Assembly (NCBI RefSeq): GCF_003385235.1
Contig: NZ_PQIA01000101.1
Coordinates: 1-36,123 of the forward strand
Source of the DNA: Amycolatopsis circi
Lineage (GTDB): Bacteria; Actinomycetota; Actinomycetes; Mycobacteriales; Pseudonocardiaceae
DNA: 36,123 bases
Direction: 5' to 3'
Positions within the stretch are counted from its first letter, which is position 1. Each line of letters starts with the position of its first letter. Shown piece by piece: positions 30,368-36,123 of the stretch. Made by a program: the position numbers and the translations under genes. Under the pieces are notes generated by a model that was not told the DNA's origin, did no database searches, and worked only from the letters and a program-made list of their open reading frames with translations.

Positions 30368-31438
30368 TCAGCCCGCCTGCGAAGCGAGCCGCTCCTCCCG
30401 GTCAGCCGTCGCCAGTGCGTCCAGCACCCCGTCCAGCTCCCCGTCCAGAACCTGATCCAGGTTGTACGCCTTGTAATTCACCCGGTGATCCGAAATCCGG
30501 TTCTCCGGGTAGTTGTACGTCCGCACCCGCTCCGAACGGTCCACCGTCCGGACCTGCGAACGGCGCGCGTCCGACGCCTTCGCCGCCGCTTCTTCCTCGG
30601 CGACCTGCTGGAGCCGCGCCTGCAACACCTGCAGCGCCCGCGCGCGGTTCTGGATCTGCGACTTTTCGTTCTGACACGACACGACGATCCCGGTCGGAAG
30701 GTGCGTGATCCGCACCGCCGAGTCGGTGGTGTTCACGCTCTGCCCGCCCGGGCCCGAGGAACGGAACACGTCGATGCGCAGGTCGTTCGGGTCGATTTCG
30801 ACCTCGACCTCTTCCGGTTCCGGGTAGATCAGCACACCGGAGGCGGACGTGTGGATGCGGCCCTGCGATTCGGTCGCGGGCACGCGCTGCACGCGGTGCA
30901 CCCCGCCCTCGAATTTCAGCCTTGCCCAGACACCTTCGACGTCCGCGGACTTGCTCTTGAGCGACAGCGTGACGTCCTTGTAGCCGCCAAGGTCCGACTC
31001 CGTCGAGTCGAGCACCTCGGCCTTCCAGTTGTGCCGTTCGGCGTAGCGCAGGTACATCCGCAGCAGGTCGCCGGCGAACAGCGCGGATTCCTCGCCGCCT
31101 TCGCCGGACTTGATTTCCATGACGACGTCAGACCCGTCGTACGGGTCGCGCGGCAGGAGGAGTTCGGTGAGTTTCGCTTCGAGCTGCGGGATTTTCGCCG
31201 TCAGCTCGTCGGCCTCGGCGGCGAACGTCGCGTCCTCGGCCGCGAGTTCCTTGGCTGCGGAAACATCGTCGCGGGTCTGGTCCAGCTCGCGCACCGCGCG
31301 CACTACCGGGCTCAGCTCGGCGTAGCGGCGGCCCAGTTTGCGGGCCCGGGCCTGGTCTGCGTGCACCGCCGGGTCGGCGAGCTGCTGTTCCAGCCGCGCG
31401 TGCTCGTCGAGCAGCCCCTTGAGCGAACTCGAATCCAC
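30368..31438 (-). CDS. prfA: Peptide chain release factor 1
   Basis: This 356-aa RF1 reads UAA and UAG stop codons. The tripeptide anticodon PAT is in RVPATESQGRIHTSA, and the peptidyl-tRNA hydrolysis motif GGQ is in FRSSGPGGQSVNTTDSAVR, the glutamine being the target of PrmC. The start is GTG (MDSSSLKGLLDEH). A strong hairpin lies between it and rpmE upstream. The order rho-rpmE-prfA is conserved, but prmC is displaced by 2.2 kb. Confidence 0.96.
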   Translation of the reverse strand: MDSSSLKGLLDEHARLEQQLADPAVHADQARARKLGRRYAELSPVVRAVRELDQTRDDVSAAKELAAEDATFAAEADELTAKIPQLEAKLTELLLPRDPYDGSDVVMEIKSGEGGEESALFAGDLLRMYLRYAERHNWKAEVLDSTESDLGGYKDVTLSLKSKSADVEGVWARLKFEGGVHRVQRVPATESQGRIHTSASGVLIYPEPEEVEVEIDPNDLRIDVFRSSGPGGQSVNTTDSAVRITHLPTGIVVSCQNEKSQIQNRARALQVLQARLQQVAEEEAAAKASDARRSQVRTVDRSERVRTYNYPENRISDHRVNYKAYNLDQVLDGELDGVLDALATADREERLASQAG

Positions 31439-31477
31439 TTCGCCGTCTCCCTCTCGCGAACAAGCCCGGACAGAACA

Positions 31478-31511
31478 ACGGCGCCCACCCGGGCGTGCGG
31501 GTGGGCGCCGT
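31478..31511 (-). terminator. Strong hairpin between rpmE and prfA
   Basis: A perfect 13-bp stem (31478-31490 and 31499-31511, arm ACGGCGCCCACCC) with an 8-nt loop lies 8 bp past the rpmE stop. On the minus strand only TTGTTCTG follows, so it is a weak terminator or an attenuator that lowers prfA relative to rpmE. Confidence 0.6.
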
Positions 31512-31519
31512 CGGACAAG

Positions 31520-31747
31520 CTACTTGGCGTCGGACTTCTGCTGACGCTTGCCGTAGCGCTTCTCGAACCGGGCAACCCGGCCACCGGTGTCCATGATCTT
31601 CTGCTTGCCGGTGTAGAAGGGGTGGCAGTTCGAGCAGATCTCGACGTGGATCTGACCCGACTCCTTCGTGCTGCGGGTGACGAAGCTGTTCCCGCAGTTG
31701 CACGTGACGGTCGTGGCCACGTAATCGGGGTGAATACCGCTCTTCAT
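31520..31747 (-). CDS. rpmE: 50S ribosomal protein L31, zinc-binding form
   Basis: This 75-aa L31 begins MKSGIHPDYVATTVTCNCGN. Cys16, Cys18, Cys37 and Cys40 (CNC and CSNC) form the zinc ribbon of the C+ type. HPFYTGKQK and the basic C-terminal FEKRYGKRQQ are family marks. AGAGAGGACACC precedes the ATG. It is divergent from the CHAP-like wall hydrolase, which has entered between rpmE and rho. Confidence 0.96.
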   Translation of the reverse strand: MKSGIHPDYVATTVTCNCGNSFVTRSTKESGQIHVEICSNCHPFYTGKQKIMDTGGRVARFEKRYGKRQQKSDAK

Positions 31748-31980
31748 GGTGTCCTCTCTCGTTGGCCCCGGGTCCCCAGTGCGGGGTGAACCGGTGCCGG
31801 ACTTCAGCGGGTCATTCTGCCAGACGTGCTGACACGGGCTTCAACACACCCCGGTGACCAGGTATTCCGCCATCCGCCGCGACGGCGGGCAGTGAAGGAC
31901 ATTCGCATTGTACGGATTTTGTACCTGATGGCGTGAAGCTGGCCGAGTTCGTGAATCGCTCACTTACTGGAGGTCCGGAC

Positions 31981-32505
31981 ATGCGCACGACCGACCTGCT
32001 CACCCGGCTCGCGAAGCCGGCCGCCGTGCTGGCGCTGGCCGCGTCCGCCGCGGTTTTCGCGCCCGCCGCGAATGCCGCCGACGGGATCACGGCGGCGGAT
32101 GTGAATTCCGCCGCCGGGACGTTCTCGGAGGTGTCCGAGGCGAATCTGACCGGCGCCGCGGACGGCACCCCGGCCGGTGCGGTCGCTTGGTACAAGTCGC
32201 ACGCCGGAAGCACCGGGTGGGAGCATTACTGCGAGAAGGCCGCCGAGAATTCGTACGGCACCACTGGGGTTTGGGCGTCCGCCAACGCACATTGGAACGG
32301 GGCCAGCCCGAAGCACACCAGCGGCAAGCCGCCCGCAGGTTCGTTCGTGTACTGGAACATCAGCGCCTACGGCCACGTCGGCATCGCGGACGGCAACGGC
32401 GGCTTCTACGCCACCAGCGTCGGCGGCAAGATCGGCCACGGCAGCTCCACGAGCTACTTCAACAACTACCGCGGCTGGACCCCGGCCGCCGTCCCCCGCC
32501 ACTGA
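31981..32505 (+). CDS. Secreted CHAP-like cell-wall hydrolase
   Basis: This 174-aa secreted protein starts at ATG 31981, with GGAGGT 7 bases upstream. The signal peptide is RTTDLLTRLAKPAAVLALAA to the NAAD site. The mature domain has AVAWYKSHAGSTGWEHYCEKAAENSYGT (probable catalytic Cys), GSFVYWNISAYGHVGIADGNGG (probable catalytic His) and FNNYRGWTPA. This pattern is found in small actinobacterial CHAP/NlpC-like amidases or endopeptidases that cleave peptidoglycan. It stands alone on the plus strand between rpmE and rho. An upstream ATG-like start at 31933 would add residues before the signal peptide and is not favoured. Confidence 0.75.
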   Translation: MRTTDLLTRLAKPAAVLALAASAAVFAPAANAADGITAADVNSAAGTFSEVSEANLTGAADGTPAGAVAWYKSHAGSTGWEHYCEKAAENSYGTTGVWASANAHWNGASPKHTSGKPPAGSFVYWNISAYGHVGIADGNGGFYATSVGGKIGHGSSTSYFNNYRGWTPAAVPRH

Positions 32506-32507
32506 GC

Positions 32508-32541
32508 TTTCTGCCGCGCCACCTCCCCGGTGCGGCAGAAA
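32508..32541 (+). terminator. Hairpin terminator of the CHAP-like gene
   Basis: A perfect 10-bp stem TTTCTGCCGC / GCGGCAGAAA (32508-32517 and 32532-32541) with a 14-nt loop starts 3 bp past the stop codon. No T-run follows. It is the first of three consecutive hairpins between the convergent CHAP-like and rho genes. Confidence 0.6.
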
Positions 32542-32542
32542 C

Positions 32543-32597
32543 GTCCGTGAGGGGAACCCTGGGGGACTCAGAGTCCGTGAAGGTTCCCCTCACGGAC
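32543..32597. repeat. Dispersed hairpin repeat, partly rearranged inside
   Basis: A 16-bp perfect outer stem GTCCGTGAGGGGAACC / GGTTCCCCTCACGGAC (32543-32558, 32582-32597) is the family arm. The inner part differs from the complete copies and forms its own small stem GGAC / GTCC. The total length, 55 bp, equals that of the complete copies. Confidence 0.85.
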
Positions 32598-32602
32598 CTC
32601 CA

Positions 32603-32652
32603 CACGCAACCGGCCCGCCCCCGAAAAGTGCTGGGGGCGGGCCGGTTGCGTG
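32603..32652 (-). terminator. 20-bp perfect hairpin downstream of rho
   Basis: Arms at 32603-32622 and 32633-32652 pair perfectly over 20 bp (CACGCAACCGG...), with loop GAAAAGTGCT. It lies 10 bp past the rho stop on the minus strand. No T-run follows on either strand, so it may act bidirectionally as an RNA 3' stabiliser or as a U-less terminator. Confidence 0.7.
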
Positions 32653-32662
32653 AAGCGGGAAC

Positions 32663-34732
32663 TCAGTCGTCGTCTCCGCCGCCGAGGGCGGTCTTCGAGA
32701 CCTGCATCAGGAATTCGATGTTGGTCTTCGTCTTGCGCAGACGCGAGATCAGCAGGTCGATCGCCTGCTGCGAGTCCAGCGCGTGCAGCACGCGGTGCAG
32801 CTTGTGCGTGACCGCCAGCTCGTCCGGCGAGAGCAGCAGCTCTTCCTTGCGAGTGCCGGACGGGTTGACGTCCACCGCCGGGAACACGCGGCGCTCGGAG
32901 ATCTTGCGGTCGAGCTTGAGCTCCGCGTTGCCGGTGCCCTTGAACTCCTCGAAGATCACCGTGTCCATCGTGGACCCGGTCTCCACCATCGCGGTCGCGA
33001 AGATGGTGAGCGAGCCGCCGTTCTCGATGTTGCGCGCGGCGCCGAGGAAACGCTTCGGCGGGTACAGCGCGGTCGAGTCGACACCACCGGACAGGATCCG
33101 GCCGGACGCGGGCGCGGCCAGGTTGTAGGCCCGGCCAAGACGGGTGATCGAGTCGAGCAGGACGACCACGTCGTGGCCCATTTCGACCAGGCGCTTGGCC
33201 CGTTCGATGGACAGCTCGGCGACCGAGGTGTGGTCGGACGGCGGGCGGTCGAAGGTGGAGGCGATGACCTCGCCCTTCACCGACCGCTGCATGTCGGTGA
33301 CCTCTTCCGGACGCTCGTCGACCAGCACGACCATGAGGTGCGCCTCAGGGTTGTTCGTGGTGATCGCGTTCGCGATGTCCTGCATGATCGTGGTCTTGCC
33401 GGCCTTGGGCGGGGACACGATCAGCGCACGCTGGCCCTTGCCGACCGGCATGATCAGGTCGATCACGCGGGTCGTGAGCTTGTGCGGCTCGGTCTCGAGG
33501 CGCAGCCGCTCGTTCGGGTACAGCGGCGTCAGCTTGGTGAAGTCCGGACGGCGCTTGGCCTCGTCCGGCTCCAGGCCGTTGATCGAGTCGACGCGCACCA
33601 GCGGGTTGAACTTCTGCCGCTGCTGCTCGCCCTCGCGCGGCTGGCGCACGGCACCGGTGATCGCGTCGCCGCGGCGCAGGCCGAACTTGCGGACCAGCGA
33701 CAGCGACACGTACACGTCGTTCGGCCCGGCCAGGTAGCCCGAGGTGCGCACGAAGGCGTAGTTGTCGAGCACGTCCAGGATGCCGGCGACCGGCAGCAGG
33801 ACGTCGTCCTCGCGGATCTCGGTGTCCGGCGCGCCGCCCTCGGGGCGGCCGCCTCCGCTGCCCCGGCGGCGGCGGTCGCGGAAGCGGCGCCCGCGGCGGC
33901 CGCCTTCCTCGTCGTCGTCCTGCGGGCCGTTGTTCCGGTTGTCGTTCCGGTTGTCGCGGCTGTCCTGCTGGTTCCGCTGCCGGTTGTCGCGGCTGTCCTG
34001 CCGGTTGTCCTGGCCGCCGCGGTTGTCGCGGTTGCCGTCCCGGTTGTCCTGGCCGCCCCGGTTCTCGCGGTTCTCGCGGCTGTCCCGGTTGTCGCGGCCG
34101 TTGTTGTCCCGGCTGTCGCGGTTGTCCCGGTTGTTGTCGCGGTTGTCGCGGTTGCCGCCCTGGCGGTCGCCGCGCTGGTCGCGCTGGCCGTCGCCCCGGT
34201 TGGCGCCGCCGCGGCGGCGGCGGTTGCGGCCGCCCTCCTCGGACTGGCCGTCGGACTGTCCCTCGGAACGGTCGTGGCGCTCCGGGCGCTCCTGCGCGGC
34301 GGGCTTCTCGGCGGGAGCCTCGGCCTGCGCGGTCTCCGCCTTCGGAGCCTCGGCCTTGGGCGCTTCCGCCTGGACCGGCTCCGCCTTGGGAGCGTCCGCC
34401 TTCGGCGCGTCGGCCTTGGCCCGGCGGGCGGGCTTCTCGGCCTTCTCCGCCTTGACCGGCTCGCCGACGCCGTCGAGCGGCAGCGTCTCGGCCGTGCCCG
34501 CGGCGCGCTTCTTGCTCTTGCCCTGGCGCTCGCGGATCGCGGCGATCAGGTCCCCCTTGCGCATGCCGGTGGTCTCGCCCACACCCAGTTCGCCCGCCAG
34601 CTGGCGGAGCTCGGCGATGACCATTCCGGACAAGCCCCCGGTGCGGCGCTTCGGAGCGGCCGCGGCCCCATTGGTCTCAGCGGCCGCGGCGGGGGTCTCC
34701 ACGTCGCCGCTCAACAGATCGGTGTTGCTCAC
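32663..34732 (-). CDS. rho: Transcription termination factor Rho
   Basis: This 689-aa hexameric RNA helicase terminates transcription. The N-terminus has a Rho-N-like helical domain (LSGMVIAELRQLAGELGVGETTGMRKGDLIAAI), then a very long disordered insert (about residues 75-310): Ala/Lys/Glu-rich, then Arg/Asn/Asp/Gly-rich RDNRDN-type repeats. Next come the RNA-binding OB domain (GILDVLDNYAFVRTSGYLAGPNDVYVS) and the ATPase core with Walker A PPKAGKTT (about residue 445), VLVDERPEEVTDM, LLDSITRLGRAYN and SGGVDSTALYPPKRFLGAARN. GTG 34732 with GGAAGG upstream is the start. E. coli Rho has 419 residues; the excess is nearly all insert, as known in actinobacterial Rho. Confidence 0.96.
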   Translation of the reverse strand: MSNTDLLSGDVETPAAAAETNGAAAAPKRRTGGLSGMVIAELRQLAGELGVGETTGMRKGDLIAAIRERQGKSKKRAAGTAETLPLDGVGEPVKAEKAEKPARRAKADAPKADAPKAEPVQAEAPKAEAPKAETAQAEAPAEKPAAQERPERHDRSEGQSDGQSEEGGRNRRRRGGANRGDGQRDQRGDRQGGNRDNRDNNRDNRDSRDNNGRDNRDSRENRENRGGQDNRDGNRDNRGGQDNRQDSRDNRQRNQQDSRDNRNDNRNNGPQDDDEEGGRRGRRFRDRRRRGSGGGRPEGGAPDTEIREDDVLLPVAGILDVLDNYAFVRTSGYLAGPNDVYVSLSLVRKFGLRRGDAITGAVRQPREGEQQRQKFNPLVRVDSINGLEPDEAKRRPDFTKLTPLYPNERLRLETEPHKLTTRVIDLIMPVGKGQRALIVSPPKAGKTTIMQDIANAITTNNPEAHLMVVLVDERPEEVTDMQRSVKGEVIASTFDRPPSDHTSVAELSIERAKRLVEMGHDVVVLLDSITRLGRAYNLAAPASGRILSGGVDSTALYPPKRFLGAARNIENGGSLTIFATAMVETGSTMDTVIFEEFKGTGNAELKLDRKISERRVFPAVDVNPSGTRKEELLLSPDELAVTHKLHRVLHALDSQQAIDLLISRLRKTKTNIEFLMQVSKTALGGGDDD
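33900..34210 (-). repeat. Low-complexity repeat encoding the RDN-rich Rho insert
   Basis: Short repeats based on CGGTTGTCGCGG and CGGTTGTCC (plus strand) encode DNRDN, DSRDN and NRDNR segments. The stretch is degenerate but strongly periodic, so slippage could change its length. The encoded peptide is polyampholytic, with alternating Arg and Asp spaced by Asn. Confidence 0.75.
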
Positions 34733-35138
34733 ACATGTCCTTCCTGACCGATCCACGTTCCAGGTGGATCAGCGGACTGCCGCCGGTAGCGAGACGGCTT
34801 CTGCCTCCGATGCGGACGGCTCGCGCCCAGCCGTGCGAGACACAGCGAAGCGCCGCCAGCACAGGGTGTTTGCCCCCTCCGGACGGAGAAAGCGGAATTC
34901 GGCACCGCCGGAACCGGAAACCCGCCTGCGTCCCTCCGCCTCCCGCGAGCCGGGCGGTGCGGAATCGGCGGATCGACGAAGGATGCGGACCGGAGCCGCC
35001 GCTAGGGGCGAACAGGCCCGGCATCGGGTGCGGAAACGCACGGTGATCGAACGCCCCCGAGGGTAGACCGCGCCCTGTCCGGGTGCAACAACCACCCCCC
35101 GCGTGGCGCACGCTGCCGCCCAGCCTGTGACCAGCTCG
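34733..35138 (-). promoter_or_regulatory. Long rho leader / thrB-rho intergenic region
   Basis: No gene is supported in these 406 bp: open frames in both strands lack family resemblance and ribosome sites. It must hold the rho promoter and probably a long leader. Long leaders with self-termination are known for rho in several bacteria. I see no riboswitch consensus and no strong long-range hairpin. Confidence 0.45.
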
Positions 35139-36032
35139 TCACCTGGCCACAACCTGCACGCCATCGCGGTCCACGGGCAATTCGGCGACGTCGAACCCTT
35201 GAACGTCCACGCCCGCCGGGAGTATTCCCGTCAGCGTGAGAGCGAGCACAGTCGGACCGGCCCCGGAGATGGTCGCGGGCACGCCGCGGGCACGCAGCGT
35301 GCGCACGAGTTCGGTGCTCGCCGGGTACGCCTCGGCGCGGTAATCCTGGTGCAACCGGTCCTCGGTGGCCGCCATCAGCAGTTCGGGCCGCTCGGTGACG
35401 GCCAGCACGGCGAGCGCCGCCCGTCCCGCGCTGTGCGCCGCGTCGGCGTGCGGCACCCGCGCGGGCAGCAGGCCGCGGGTCGTGTTGGTGGACGACTTCT
35501 CCGCCGGCACCGCGACCACCGGCCGGATCGCCGGGTTCGGCTCCACGCGTTCGGCGCGGAACCGGCCGTCCTCGGACCACGCCACCACGAGCCCGCCGAA
35601 CAGGCTCGCCGCCGCGTTGTCCGCGTGGCCCTCGAACTCGGCTGCGAGCTGGAGCGCGTCGGCGTCGAGCGGACGCTCCGCCAGCGCGTAACCCAGCGCC
35701 ACGCCGGTCACCACCGCGGCCGCCGACGACCCGAGGCCGCGCGCGTGCGGAATGCTGTTGTGGCAACGAAGGTGCAGACCTGGGACCTTCTGCACGTCCA
35801 GGTGTTCGCAGGCTCGCCGGATCGCGCGGACCACCAGGTGGGATTCGTCGGTCGGCACGTCCTCGACGCCGCCAGCTCCCGCGTCGAGCACCTCGATCTT
35901 CAGGCCGCCCTCGGTGACCTGCAGTTCGACCACGTCGTAGCGGGCCAGGGCGAGGCCGAGCGCGTCGAATCCCGGGCCGAGGTTCGCCGTCGACGCCGGG
36001 ACCGTGGCGCGGAACCCGCGCAGCGCCGTCAC
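35139..36032 (-). CDS. thrB: Homoserine kinase
   Basis: This 297-aa GHMP kinase phosphorylates homoserine in threonine synthesis. The N-terminal motif VPASTANLGPGFDALGLAL, ATP-binding PHARGLGSSAAAVVTG, and the C-terminal GVPATISGAGPTVLAL are all present. It is probably the last gene of a hom-thrC-thrB run that continues past the right edge, since it is minus-strand and preceded by a hairpin repeat. thrB-rho adjacency is the usual actinobacterial order. Confidence 0.95.
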   Translation of the reverse strand: MTALRGFRATVPASTANLGPGFDALGLALARYDVVELQVTEGGLKIEVLDAGAGGVEDVPTDESHLVVRAIRRACEHLDVQKVPGLHLRCHNSIPHARGLGSSAAAVVTGVALGYALAERPLDADALQLAAEFEGHADNAAASLFGGLVVAWSEDGRFRAERVEPNPAIRPVVAVPAEKSSTNTTRGLLPARVPHADAAHSAGRAALAVLAVTERPELLMAATEDRLHQDYRAEAYPASTELVRTLRARGVPATISGAGPTVLALTLTGILPAGVDVQGFDVAELPVDRDGVQVVAR

Positions 36033-36053
36033 GACCGCGCCCCAACGAGGTAC

Positions 36054-36100
36054 GTGAGGGGAACCCTGAGGGACGCTGATTCCCTCAGGGTTCCCCTCAC
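36054..36100. repeat. Dispersed hairpin repeat, complete copy
   Basis: Perfect 20-bp arms GTGAGGGGAACCCTGAGGGA (36054-36073) and its complement (36081-36100) enclose a 7-nt loop CGCTGAT, differing by one base from the loop at 23393-23399. It lies 21 bp upstream of thrB, so probably past the 3' end of the gene before it. Confidence 0.9.
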
Positions 36101-36123
36101 GGACCGCTCGGTCGCGCTGTGGG

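Noticed and set aside
31803..31980. c-di-AMP (ydaO-type) riboswitch before the wall hydrolase
   Set aside because: Such riboswitches often precede actinobacterial wall hydrolases, but the region is short and I could not find the conserved core motifs.

Overview
The window is high-GC DNA from an actinomycete. The gene set and order suggest Pseudonocardiaceae, most likely Amycolatopsis or a close relative; this is inferred from protein style and synteny, not from a database match. Most genes lie on the minus strand. Read in that direction, the backbone is the familiar actinobacterial housekeeping run thrB, rho, rpmE, prfA, prmC, the threonylcarbamoyl-AMP synthase gene, a WecA-type glycosyl phosphotransferase gene, atpI, atpBEFHAGDC, a DUF2550 gene and then murA, with a PduO-type cobalamin adenosyltransferase divergent from murA.

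Layout from left to right. 1-2.3 kb: ethylmalonyl-CoA mutase-like meaA with a strong intrinsic terminator. 2.3-4.6 kb: small membrane proteins, including a tandemly duplicated PH-like membrane gene, and a LysE-family exporter. 4.6-7.7 kb: a small catabolic or detoxification operon (alpha/beta hydrolase, NmrA-like oxidoreductase, broken SnoaL-like gene) divergent from a TetR regulator with twin operators. 7.7-9.5 kb: a MarR regulator divergent from an amidohydrolase, with three palindromic operators between them. 9.5-10.3 kb: a graveyard holding a murA 3' remnant, a TetR 3' remnant and a truncated Uma2-like gene. 10.3-13.4 kb: murA, adenosyltransferase, a decayed hydrolase, a small ORF and DUF2550. 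13.4-20.5 kb: the F1Fo ATP synthase operon. 20.9-23.3 kb: atpI, wecA-like, tsaC-like. 23.4-26.9 kb: two secreted proteins, one an M6 metalloprotease. 27.2-28.1 kb: prmC. 28.2-30.4 kb: MerR regulator, hydrolase, LLM flavin oxidoreductase and a frameshifted remnant. 30.4-36.0 kb: prfA, rpmE, a secreted CHAP-like wall hydrolase, rho and thrB.

The housekeeping genes serve energy (ATP synthase), translation termination (RF1 and its methylase PrmC), tRNA t6A synthesis, cell-wall precursor synthesis (MurA, WecA-like) and transcription termination (Rho). Accessory genes are inserted at the joints of this backbone, with their own local regulators. A dispersed family of long perfect or near-perfect hairpins, built on the arm GTGAGGGGAACCCTGAGGGA, recurs at gene 3' ends (about 23.4, 27.0-27.2, 32.5 and 36.1 kb, plus a partial copy at the left edge) and brackets the secreted-protein island. 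I found no tRNA, rRNA, CRISPR array, transposase or phage gene. The most interesting features are the hairpin family, the two operator arrays with probable leaderless regulators, the chimeric gene remnants at 9.6-9.8 kb, and the steep codon-composition gradient inside meaA.
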